Source: Pseudomonadota bacterium (GTDB lineage: Bacteria; Pseudomonadota; Gammaproteobacteria; Burkholderiales; Rhodocyclaceae). From it: 64,000 nucleotides of DNA. Numbering within the stretch: the first letter of the stretch is position 1; each line of letters starts with the position of its first letter. The position numbers and the translations under genes were made by a program. This document shows, one piece after another, positions 56,662-64,000 of the stretch. Location: assembly GCA_018262235.1 (NCBI GenBank), contig JAGTRY010000001.1, forward strand, positions 60,277 through 124,276. Reading direction: 5' to 3'. A model generated the notes under the pieces. It was not told the origin of the DNA. It was given only the letters and a program-made list of their open reading frames with translations, and searched no databases.

Positions 56662-58083
56662 ATGACTGATAAATCCTCTGGCAACGCTTCCGGTGCCTGG
56701 TCCGGGCGTTTCTCCGAACCTGTCTCTGATCTGGTCAAGCGCTACACCGCTTCCGTTTTCTTCGATTGCCGCATGGCGGCACAGGATATCCGCGGCTCGC
56801 TGGCCCACGCCAGGATGCTCGCCAGACAGGGCATCATTGGCAATCAGGACTTGTCCGATATCGAACGCGGCATGGCGCAGATCCTCGGCGAAATCGAGCG
56901 TGGTGAATTCACCTGGACGCTGGACGGCGAAGACGTGCACATGAACATCGAGCAGCGCCTGACCGCGCTGATCGGTGACGCGGGCAAGCGCCTGCACACC
57001 GGCCGCTCGCGCAATGACCAGGTCGCCACCGACATCCGCCTGTGGCTGCGCGACACCATCGACTCCATCCTCGCGCTGATCGGTGACTTCCAGACCAATC
57101 TGCTGAACCTTGCCGAAGAGCATGCGGCAACACCCCTGCCCGGCCACACCCATCTGCAGATCGCCCAGCCAGTGACCTTCGGCCACCACCTGATGGCCTA
57201 CAGCGAAATGCTGCGCCGGGATGCCGAGCGTTTTGCTGACGTGCGCCGCCGCGTCAATCGCCTGCCGCTGGGTTCGGCCGCGCTGGCCGGCACCACCTAT
57301 CCGATCGACCGCGAGTTCGTCGCGCGCGAACTGGGCTTCGACGAAGTCTGCGAGAACTCGCTCGACGCCGTGTCGGATCGCGACTTCGCCATCGAATTCT
57401 GTGCCGCCGTGGCCGTGGCGATGATGCACCTGTCGCGCCTCTCTGAAGAGCTGATCCTGTGGATGAGCCCGCGCTTCGGCTTCATCGATCTGGCCGACCG
57501 CTTCACCACCGGCTCCTCGATCATGCCGCAGAAGAAGAACCCGGACGTGCCCGAGCTCGTGCGCGGCAAGACCGGCCGCGTCAATGGCCACCTGATCGCC
57601 CTGCTGACCCTGATGAAAGGCCAGCCGCTGGCCTACAACAAGGACAACCAGGAAGACAAGGAACCGATCTTCGACGCCGCCGACACGATGATCGACACCC
57701 TGCGGATTTATGCCGACATGATTACCGGCATCAAGGTGAAGGCGCACAACATGCGCGAGGCGCTGAAGCTCGGCTTCGCCACCGCCACTGATCTGGCAGA
57801 CTACCTCGTCAAGAAGGGCCTGCCCTTCCGCGACGCGCACGAAGCCGTGGCGCTCGCCGTACGCGCCGCCGAAACCAAGGGCTGCGACCTGCCGCAGATG
57901 AGCCTGGACGCGCTGCGTGCCTGCATGGCTCATGTGCCGGGTGCAGCAGAGAAACTTGCGGATGACATCTTCGGCGTGCTCACCGTGGAAGGTTCGCTGG
58001 CGGCGCGCAATCATATCGGCGGTACCGCGCCTGAGCAGGTGCGCGCGGCGATTGCGCGGGCACGAGCCAGACTGGCGAAATAG
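56662..58083 (+). CDS. argH: Argininosuccinate lyase
   Basis: ArgH splits argininosuccinate into arginine and fumarate, the last step of arginine synthesis. The 473-residue protein has the full length. Key segments are [70 protein letters not shown] and the superfamily signature [24 protein letters not shown] with the catalytic loop Ser. The ATG at 56662 is chosen over upstream ones, which would overlap the divergent kinase gene. Confidence 0.97.
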   Translation: MTDKSSGNASGAWSGRFSEPVSDLVKRYTASVFFDCRMAAQDIRGSLAHARMLARQGIIGNQDLSDIERGMAQILGEIERGEFTWTLDGEDVHMNIEQRLTALIGDAGKRLHTGRSRNDQVATDIRLWLRDTIDSILALIGDFQTNLLNLAEEHAATPLPGHTHLQIAQPVTFGHHLMAYSEMLRRDAERFADVRRRVNRLPLGSAALAGTTYPIDREFVARELGFDEVCENSLDAVSDRDFAIEFCAAVAVAMMHLSRLSEELILWMSPRFGFIDLADRFTTGSSIMPQKKNPDVPELVRGKTGRVNGHLIALLTLMKGQPLAYNKDNQEDKEPIFDAADTMIDTLRIYADMITGIKVKAHNMREALKLGFATATDLADYLVKKGLPFRDAHEAVALAVRAAETKGCDLPQMSLDALRACMAHVPGAAEKLADDIFGVLTVEGSLAARNHIGGTAPEQVRAAIARARARLAK

Positions 58084-58102
58084 GCTCGCGGCGGCTTACG
58101 CC

Positions 58103-58163
58103 TTGTGGGAGCGACGTCCACGTCGCGATACGCTGTTTCGCGACGTGGACGTCGCTCCCACAA
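58103..58163. repeat. Long perfect REP-like hairpin
   Basis: Two perfect 26-base arms (58103-58128 and 58138-58163) flank a nine-base loop, 20 bases after the argH stop. The arms begin TTGTGGGAGCGACGTCCACG. A related arm occurs at 6504-6525. Confidence 0.8.
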
Positions 58164-58169
58164 AATCAT

Positions 58170-58189
58170 TCGCGGCCACTGGCCGCTCC
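58170..58189. repeat. REP-like palindrome, second type
   Basis: GCGGCCA-C-TGGCCGC with flanking TC and TCC; the 20-base element is identical to 41284-41303 in the ars region. It sits directly behind the longer hairpin and 15 bases before the cupin gene. Confidence 0.7.
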
Positions 58190-58204
58190 AACGAAAGACT
58201 AGCC

Positions 58205-58579
58205 ATGGAATTCCTGAACGACGAACAGTTCAAGGTTCTGAGCAATCCCGGCGTCATCTCGACGCAATTGCTCTCGCCACACAATTCCTTGTCCGAGCGG
58301 GTCACCCTGACCCGCGTGGTGGTCGCGCCCGGTGCCGTGCAGAAGCGCCATACACACGCTTCCTCGGAGCAGATCTGGATCGCCGTCGAGGGGCGTGGCA
58401 CGCTGCTACTGGCCGACGAAGCAACGCATCCGATCGCGGCGGGCGACGTGGTGCGCTTTGCCGATGGCGACGTACACGGCTTCATCAACGATAGCGAGGC
58501 CGACTTCGTCTACCTCTCTGTCACCTCGCCACCCATCAATTTTTCCTACGCGTACAAACAGGAAGGTGCGGTGCGTTGA
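58205..58579 (+). CDS. Cupin-domain protein
   Basis: A single-domain cupin of 124 residues. The metal-binding motif 1 is GAVQKRHTHASSEQIWIAVEGRG and motif 2 is AAGDVVRFADGDVHGFIN, giving His, His, Glu and His ligands (HTH, E and the later H). Such small cupins include sugar epimerases, dioxygenases and sensors. The stop overlaps the fructosamine kinase start by one base (TGATG), so the pair is coupled and the cupin may act on a glycated or sugar substrate; that link is inference. Confidence 0.8.
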   Translation: MEFLNDEQFKVLSNPGVISTQLLSPHNSLSERVTLTRVVVAPGAVQKRHTHASSEQIWIAVEGRGTLLLADEATHPIAAGDVVRFADGDVHGFINDSEADFVYLSVTSPPINFSYAYKQEGAVR

Positions 58580-59478
58580 TGCTCACACCCGCCCTGCACC
58601 TCGCGCTGGAGCACGCTGCGCAAGCCACACTGGGCCATGCCTGGCGCATCGAATCCGCCACGCCTGTTGCTGGCGGTGACATCAACACGGCGCTGAAACT
58701 TGCGGGTCCGGGTGGTCCCCTTTTCGTCAAACTGCGCCCGGCCGGCGACCTGCCCATGTTCGAGGCAGAAGCAGCCGGGCTGCACGCATTGTCGCGCTGT
58801 GCTGCATTGAAAGTGCCGGCCGTCATCGGACTGGGCTGCGCTGACGAGCATGCCTTCCTGTTGCTGGAGTGGCTGGAGATCGCGCCGCTGCGCGAAGAAG
58901 CTGAAGCGCGCCGAGCCGGTGAGGCACTGGCGGCCCTGCATCATGAGTTTGGCGAACACTTTGGCTGGCCGCTGGAGAACTTCATTGGCAGCACCCCGCA
59001 GCACAACGGTGAGACCGACAACTGGTCGCAGTTTTTCGTCCAGAAACGCTTGCAACCACAATTCGCCCTGGCGGCCGCCAGCGGTTTCAAGGGTGATCTG
59101 CAACGCAATGCCGAACGCATCGCCGAAAAAGCCCCGGCCCTGTTTCTCGAATATCATCCCCGCCCCAGCCTGCTGCATGGCGACCTGTGGAGCGGCAATC
59201 TCGGCGCGCTGCCCGATGGCTGCCCCGTGCTGTTCGATCCGGCCTGCTACTACGGTGACCGTGAAGCCGATGTCGCCATGACCGAACTCTTCGGCGGTCT
59301 GCCGATGGCTTTCTATGCGGCTTATCGGAGTTCCTGGCCACTGGAAGAGGATTACGAGCGCCGCAAACCGCTCTACAACCTGTACCACATCCTCAACCAC
59401 CTCAACCTGTTCGGGCGGGGTTACCTCGCGCAGGCCGAACGTCTGGCGGCACAGCTGGCGCGCGATCTGGGACGCTGA
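58579..59478 (+). CDS. Fructosamine kinase family protein
   Basis: A 299-residue kinase that phosphorylates glycated (fructosamine) lysines or free ribulosamines, a first step in deglycation. Motifs include GGDINTALKLAGPGGPLFVKL (Gly loop and ATP Lys), LLHGDLWSGNLGALPDG (catalytic Asp and Asn) and LFDPACYYGDREADVAMTELFGG (metal-binding Asp). The ATG at 58579 overlaps the cupin stop. Family members of this size include YniA of E. coli. Confidence 0.93.
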   Translation: MLTPALHLALEHAAQATLGHAWRIESATPVAGGDINTALKLAGPGGPLFVKLRPAGDLPMFEAEAAGLHALSRCAALKVPAVIGLGCADEHAFLLLEWLEIAPLREEAEARRAGEALAALHHEFGEHFGWPLENFIGSTPQHNGETDNWSQFFVQKRLQPQFALAAASGFKGDLQRNAERIAEKAPALFLEYHPRPSLLHGDLWSGNLGALPDGCPVLFDPACYYGDREADVAMTELFGGLPMAFYAAYRSSWPLEEDYERRKPLYNLYHILNHLNLFGRGYLAQAERLAAQLARDLGR

Positions 59479-59524
59479 GGCTGGCGCGCGGCAAAACCAG
59501 ACACGCTCATCCACAGCAGAAACG

Positions 59525-59550
59525 CCAAAGGACCGCATGCGGTCCTTTGG
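59525..59550. terminator. Perfect palindrome between convergent genes
   Basis: A 26-base perfect palindrome (arms CCAAAGGACCGCA and its complement) lies 46 bases past the kinase stop and 40 bases past the helicase stop. The U tract is weak on both strands, so it is a probable bidirectional terminator. Confidence 0.6.
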
Positions 59551-59590
59551 TGCCCTCATCCCGGCCGGAACCGGGAACGCTACGTTCGAC

Positions 59591-61243
59591 TCAGTTGTCG
59601 CCCAGACGACGCAAGGCGCTGATGCCGCGCGAGAACGCGCCACGCAGACCGCCTTGAGCACTCTCGGCACGCGCCGCTTGCGGACGGTTACCGTCCGCAT
59701 CCCGACGTGCTTGCGAAGGCACGTTGCCATTCACTTCGCGCGGTGCGCGCACCACATTCCCATTGGCTTCACCACGTGGCGCATTGCTGCGCTGACCCTG
59801 CCCACTGCGACTACGCCCTGGTGCGGCATCAGACGATCCGGCACGACGCGCCTGACCCGCCGGTGTGGCTCCACGCGACGCCGCTGGTTTGCTGCCTGGC
59901 GCGCCACGCCGGGATTCACCCTGCGGCGCACGGCCAGCTTCGCCACCTGCGGCGCGTGTTTGCGCGGTGCGCGGCGCAGACCCATTGCCGCCGGCCCGAC
60001 TACGCGGTGCGCTGGCGGGCGCATTGCCCCCTTCGCGGCGCTGGCCTTGCTGGCGCCCACGACCTTGCGGCTGACGCGGCGCACGTTCTTCGGTTTCGTT
60101 GGCGGCACTGGCCGGAATTTCGAAAGCCGGCACGGCCACACGTTCGATCTTGCGCTTGATGAGCTTTTCGATATCGGCGAGGAACTTGCCTTCGTCCGGC
60201 GAGACCAGCGACAGGGCTTCCCCGGTCGAACCCGCACGGCCGGTACGCCCGATGCGATGGACATAATCTTCAGGTACATTCGGCAGCTCGAAATTCACCA
60301 CATGCGGTAGCTCGGCGATATCCAGGCCACGCGCGGCAATGTCGGTCGCCACCAGCACCTGCAGATCACCGCTCTTGAACTCGGCGAGCGCGCGGGTGCG
60401 GGCGTTCTGGCTCTTGTTGCCGTGGATCGCCAGGGCCGGAATGCCGCCCTTGGCGAGCTGCTCGGCCAGACGATTGGCGCCGTGCTTGGTCCGCGTGAAC
60501 ACCAGCACCTGGAACCAGGCATGCTCGGTGATCAAATGCGCCAGAAGATGACGTTTGACTTTCTGGTCAACCAGCATGGCACGCTGGGTGACCAGTTCAA
60601 TCGGCGCATTGCGGCGCGCCACTTCGATCATCACCGGCTTGTTCAGCAAGCCATCGGCCAGTGTCTTGATTTCGTCGGAGAAGGTCGCCGAGAACAGCAG
60701 GTTCTGACGCTGCCTGGGCAACAGGGCCAGCACGCGCTTGATGTCGCGGATGAAGCCCATGTCGAGCATGCGGTCGGCTTCGTCGAGAACGAGGATTTCC
60801 ACGTTCGACAGATCCACGGTCTTCTGCTGCACGTGATCCAGCAAGCGGCCGGGGGTAGCCACCAGGATGTCGACCTGGCCGCGCAACTGCTTGATCTGCG
60901 GATTGATGCTGACACCGCCGAACATCATCATCGACTTGAAAGGCAGATGTACGCCGTAGTCACGCACGGATTCTTCGACCTGCGCAGCCAGCTCGCGGGT
61001 CGGGGTGAGGATCAGGGCACGGATCGCACCCGGTTTGCGGGCTGGCTTTTCGGCCAGGCGCTGCAGGATCGGCAAGGTGAAACCGGCGGTCTTGCCGGTG
61101 CCGGTCTGCGCGCCACCCATCAGGTCGCCGCCGAGCAGCACGACAGGAATGGCCTGGGCCTGAATGGGCGTAGGTTGGGTATAGCCGCGCTCGGTTACAG
61201 CGCGGACGAGGGGCTCGATGAGCCCGATGGATGCAAAGGACAT
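59591..61243 (-). CDS. rhlE: DEAD-box RNA helicase, RhlE type
   Basis: A 550-residue ATP-dependent RNA helicase. GGAG is four bases before the ATG at 61243. Motifs in order: Q motif region [91 protein letters not shown] and [10 protein letters not shown]. Residues after about 390 are disordered, with many RG, GN and RxG units, a likely RNA-binding tail. The RhlE name fits the core; RhlB is less likely. Confidence 0.92.
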   Translation of the reverse strand: MSFASIGLIEPLVRAVTERGYTQPTPIQAQAIPVVLLGGDLMGGAQTGTGKTAGFTLPILQRLAEKPARKPGAIRALILTPTRELAAQVEESVRDYGVHLPFKSMMMFGGVSINPQIKQLRGQVDILVATPGRLLDHVQQKTVDLSNVEILVLDEADRMLDMGFIRDIKRVLALLPRQRQNLLFSATFSDEIKTLADGLLNKPVMIEVARRNAPIELVTQRAMLVDQKVKRHLLAHLITEHAWFQVLVFTRTKHGANRLAEQLAKGGIPALAIHGNKSQNARTRALAEFKSGDLQVLVATDIAARGLDIAELPHVVNFELPNVPEDYVHRIGRTGRAGSTGEALSLVSPDEGKFLADIEKLIKRKIERVAVPAFEIPASAANETEERAPRQPQGRGRQQGQRREGGNAPASAPRSRAGGNGSAPRTAQTRAAGGEAGRAPQGESRRGAPGSKPAASRGATPAGQARRAGSSDAAPGRSRSGQGQRSNAPRGEANGNVVRAPREVNGNVPSQARRDADGNRPQAARAESAQGGLRGAFSRGISALRRLGDN

Positions 61244-61473
61244 ATCACTCCAGTAGGGAGTGCTGCGTCGACCTGCCGAAAGCGAAACGATTCGCACGGC
61301 ACCAGTCGAGGAGGACGAAGCAGGTTCAGAGGATTCAAGTAGAACTGCGAGTCGTGAAACCGGGAGCACTACAGACAGTGGCGAGGGGGACTGGTATTCG
61401 ATGCCACAGGCTGCGCAGTGTGCACGAGAAGTCGGGCCGAGGGAAGTGAATTCTGGTGTTTTGCACCGAACGC

Positions 61474-61513
61474 CAGGCCAGACCCTTCTGATCCCCAGGA
61501 GCGGTCTGGCCTG
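61474..61513. repeat. Inverted repeat before the TRAP binding protein stop
   Basis: Two perfect 11-base arms, CAGGCCAGACC at 61474-61484 and its complement at 61503-61513, with an 18-base loop, lie ten bases past the stop of the minus-strand gene. No U tract follows on that strand. Possible terminator or mRNA stabiliser. Confidence 0.4.
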
Positions 61514-61523
61514 TTTGATGGTT

Positions 61524-62513
61524 TTATTCGCTCAGCACTTCCTGCCAGCGGGTCACCGTCCAGCTCGCATCGAACAGCTTGTTGATGGCCGGCTCGGCCG
61601 CTTTGCGGATGGCATCCGCATCAGGCTTGATCACTTTCATGCCTGCCGCTTGCAACTGGGCAATGATGCTGGCTTCACGGGCAACGATGTGCTGTGTGCC
61701 CCAGCGTGCGGCACGGCGCATCGCGCTCCGCACCTTGGCACGATCGGCGGCTGACAACTCGTTACGGTAAAAGCAGGCATTCGCCGCCGTTACGCCAAAC
61801 CCCACCAGATGATTGGTCAAGACCAGATGCGACTGGACTTCGTTGAGCTTGAGCGACTGGATCTGGGTCAGGTCCCCTTCCGAAGCTTCAGCCGCCCCGC
61901 TTTTCAATGCATCGTAGATCCCGGGCAGTGGAACCTGGACCGCCTGGGTGCCCAGCGAATCCCACACGGCGATCCAATCCGGAACGGGTGGCAACCGCAG
62001 CTTGAGCCCCTTGAAATCGGCGGGCGTGCTGATGGGCCTGTTGCTGGTGAACTGCCGGTAACCCCGATACACCGGTTCAAACATGACCAGATTGCCTTGA
62101 GCTTCGAGCTGTTTGGCCATCTCGGCCCCCAGGTCGCTGCGCCACACGTCCATGAAGTGCTCGAAATCACGGATCACGTAAGGACCATTGAAGAAGAAAT
62201 ACTTCGGTGCGTAATCCTGGATCGGCTGCCCGCCGGTCAACAGGATCTCGCCGACACGTTCTCCAGCCTTGCAACCCTGCATCGCCGGATCAATGCGCTG
62301 TTCGTTAAGGACACCGGCTTCCACGCTCACCTTGAAATAAGGTGCCGCTTGTTCAAGCGTCTCCTTGAATTTCTCGGCGGTATCCGTCAACAGATGGCCT
62401 TTGGCGAACGGCGTCACGACCCGGATGGAGATGGGCGCCGGCTTGTCCTGTGCCAGGACGGGATGGCATACGGCCAACAACGCAGTGACACAAACGGAAA
62501 GTGCGTATTTCAT
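61524..62513 (-). CDS. Orphan TRAP-type (DctP) solute-binding protein
   Basis: A 329-residue periplasmic binding protein of the TRAP DctP family. AGGAG is seven bases before the ATG. The signal peptide [21 protein letters not shown] is cleaved after VLA. Core segments are [35 protein letters not shown] (with the conserved carboxylate-binding Arg) and [27 protein letters not shown]. It usually works with DctQ and DctM membrane subunits, but none is in the window. It lies 189 bases downstream of the chimeric receptor gene and may be its periplasmic partner (inference). Confidence 0.88.
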   Translation of the reverse strand: MKYALSVCVTALLAVCHPVLAQDKPAPISIRVVTPFAKGHLLTDTAEKFKETLEQAAPYFKVSVEAGVLNEQRIDPAMQGCKAGERVGEILLTGGQPIQDYAPKYFFFNGPYVIRDFEHFMDVWRSDLGAEMAKQLEAQGNLVMFEPVYRGYRQFTSNRPISTPADFKGLKLRLPPVPDWIAVWDSLGTQAVQVPLPGIYDALKSGAAEASEGDLTQIQSLKLNEVQSHLVLTNHLVGFGVTAANACFYRNELSAADRAKVRSAMRRAARWGTQHIVAREASIIAQLQAAGMKVIKPDADAIRKAAEPAINKLFDASWTVTRWQEVLSE

Positions 62514-62658
62514 CGGCAAGCTCCTATGGAAGGATGCCCTTGCGGAGGACCCCGCGAGAGCGTCAGCCAGCCATTCTACATATTCTTGTCCGCCGGGCCG
62601 GCATGACTTCCTCATACTAGCCCAATGCCAAACAGGACAAAAGCCTCCGGTTGAACCC

Positions 62659-62684
62659 AAAAAAACGGCGCCCATCGGGCGCCG
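62659..62684 (-). terminator. Terminator of the chimeric receptor gene
   Basis: An eight-base stem (CGGCGCCC and its complement) with three-base loop, followed by seven T on the minus strand. It lies 18 bases after the stop and separates this gene from the downstream DctP gene. Confidence 0.8.
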
Positions 62685-62702
62685 TGCCATGTCCGGAAAC
62701 CT

Positions 62703-64000
62703 TCAGCGGATATCCTGGATCGCCTGCAACAAGGCTTTCTGTTCCATATTGACGACGAATTTGTCATATACAGGACGCATCGCACTCTGGAAGGATTGCT
62801 TGTTCACGTCGCGCACGAAGGTGCAGCCTGCTGCCGTCACGGTCTTGCGTGCGGAATCCTCACGTTCCTTCCACAGACTCCGCATCACGCCAACCGATTC
62901 GCGTGCAGCATCGGCCACGATCTGTTGATCGCCCGGCTGCAGCATGTCCCAGCGCTTCTTGGAGAACACCACGATATCCGGCGCCATGGAGTGCTCGGTG
63001 AAGGAGAAGTGCTTGAAGATTTCAAAGTGCTTGAATCCTTCGTAGGACGGCAGATTGTTTTCCGCCGCATCGACCAGCCCCATGCGCACCCCGGAGATGA
63101 TTTCGTCCAGCGACATCGGCGTGGCATGTGCCCCCATGGCGTTCGCCACGGCGATCCACAGATCAGACTGCGGCACGCGCAACTTGAGCCCGCGCACGTC
63201 GGCCAGCGAACGGATCGGCTTGTTGGCATAAATGGAACGCGCGCCACTATCGTAGAAGGCCAGCCCGATGAATCCACCGGCTGCACAGGATTCGAGAATC
63301 TGCTGTCCAGGCCGGCCATCCATGGCCCGTTGCATGTGCTCGATCGAGCGGAACAGGAAAGGCAGGGTTGGCACCACGGTCGCCGGGCAATCCTTGTTGA
63401 GCTGGGAGACCATCACCCGGGTCATGTCCAGCCCACCGGCCCTGAGCTGTTCCAGTGCTTCCTTCTCGGCGCCGAAGGTACCCCGCGACATGATCTTCAA
63501 GCGCATGCGCCCATCGGAGCGCGATTCGATCAGCTCACTCATGCGGTGCAGGGCACGTACGGCAGGGTGATCCTCTCCGTGAATGTCGGCCACCCGCAAT
63601 TCGATGACCTTCAGGGCGTTGTCGACCTTGTAAAGCGACAAGGACTGGGCGATGTCGCGTCCGGCCTGCGAGATGCGGCTGACGGCTGCCGCCGAAGCCG
63701 CCGCCGCGGCCGAATTCTGTTCGCTCATCTGGGCGATCTGCTCGATGTTCTGGGCAATTTCGGTACTGGCTGTCTGCTGCTCGCGGATAGCTCCGGCGAT
63801 TTCCTGCACCACCCCTGCCGCGGCGCTGGAGCCCTCCTTGATCCGTTCGATCGAAGAACCCGCCTCCTGGGCATTGACCACTCCGTGATCCACGGCACGC
63901 TCGGTCGCCGTCATGCTATCCACGGCAGAGCGCGCACTGTCCTGCATGCGTGTCACCAGGGCGCTGATGTCTTGCGTGGACTTGGCAGTCCGCTCGGCCA
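62703..64000 (-). CDS. Chemoreceptor fused to a C-terminal DctP solute-binding domain (5' end beyond window)
   Basis: At least 431 codons are visible; the start lies right of the window. The edge region reads AERTAKSTQDISALVTR, then a coiled coil with EIAQNIEQIAQMSEQNSAAA, the C-terminal half of a methyl-accepting signalling domain. After SLSLYKVDNAL, from about base 63614, a complete DctP-type domain follows in frame with no signal peptide: DIHGEDHPAVRALHRMSELI, GTFGAEKEALEQLRAGGLDM, TLPFLFRSIEHMQRAMDGRP, DVRGLKLRVPQSDLWIAVAN with the binding-site Arg, and a C-terminal helical tail. In ordinary receptors the solute domain is N-terminal and periplasmic; here it is at the cytoplasmic end. I know of no standard example. 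Confidence 0.88.
   Translation of the reverse strand, partial: AERTAKSTQDISALVTRMQDSARSAVDSMTATERAVDHGVVNAQEAGSSIERIKEGSSAAAGVVQEIAGAIREQQTASTEIAQNIEQIAQMSEQNSAAAAASAAAVSRISQAGRDIAQSLSLYKVDNALKVIELRVADIHGEDHPAVRALHRMSELIESRSDGRMRLKIMSRGTFGAEKEALEQLRAGGLDMTRVMVSQLNKDCPATVVPTLPFLFRSIEHMQRAMDGRPGQQILESCAAGGFIGLAFYDSGARSIYANKPIRSLADVRGLKLRVPQSDLWIAVANAMGAHATPMSLDEIISGVRMGLVDAAENNLPSYEGFKHFEIFKHFSFTEHSMAPDIVVFSKKRWDMLQPGDQQIVADAARESVGVMRSLWKEREDSARKTVTAAGCTFVRDVNKQSFQSAMRPVYDKFVVNMEQKALLQAIQDIR

Overview
The window looks like chromosomal DNA of a GC-rich betaproteobacterium, plausibly from the Rhodocyclales/Burkholderiales side of the class. This is inferred from the gene set, not from any database match: a Bug-type TctCBA tricarboxylate transporter, two BPSS1780-type membrane proteins, hemE next to priA, an AlgZ/AlgR pair beside argH, Rnk beside NADP-type glutamate dehydrogenase, and a double-length UvrA. 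Genes are dense, with many 4-base ATGA or 1-base TGATG overlaps. I see no tRNA, rRNA, CRISPR array, transposase or prophage.

Layout. 1-0.8 kb: edge of a secreted protein, a small lipoprotein and a 78-residue protein. 0.85-6.5 kb: a tandem-fused UvrA of 1873 residues. 6.5-8.6 kb: a TonB-dependent receptor on the minus strand. 8.9-12.6 kb: a compact plus-strand run of two membrane proteins, nadD, rsfS, rlmH and maf. 12.6-18.3 kb (minus): VanZ-like protein, SSS symporter, tctCBA. 18.4-23.7 kb: ubiB, hemE, a 429-base AT-rich intergenic region with four DnaA-box-like 9-mers, then priA. 23.7-28.1 kb: a small membrane protein/hydrolase operon, a LysR regulator, rnk, gdhA. 28.2-30.8 kb: a GntR/ABC-ATPase/membrane operon behind a large perfect palindrome. 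30.9-34.6 kb: a GH28 pectinase, a Lys-tailed secreted protein, a ProC-like protein. 34.6-39.2 kb: mini-thioredoxin plus permease, an amino acid permease, dsbB, crcB and a DUF190 gene.

39.2-43.4 kb is a minus-strand metalloid region: tpm, arsR, acr3, arsC, an ECF sigma factor overlapping arsC, and an EamA exporter. 43.6-47.5 kb: pta, a YqiA esterase, rarD. 47.7-53 kb: a PL1 pectate lyase, an RNase II-type exonuclease, a TonB-like protein, an acyltransferase. 53.2-58.1 kb: a chemoreceptor, algR/algZ and argH. 58.1-64 kb: REP-like hairpins, a cupin, fructosamine kinase, an RhlE-type helicase, an orphan TRAP solute-binding protein, and finally a gene running off the right edge.

That last gene is the most unusual object: a methyl-accepting chemotaxis signalling domain continues in frame into a complete DctP-type TRAP solute-binding domain at its C-terminus. 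With the separate DctP gene next door and no TRAP membrane subunits in view, it suggests a sensory rather than a transport system. Secondary points of interest are the hemE-priA DnaA-box cluster (candidate origin or DnaA-controlled locus), the fused UvrA, the sigma factor in the ars cluster, and REP-like repeats at three sites.
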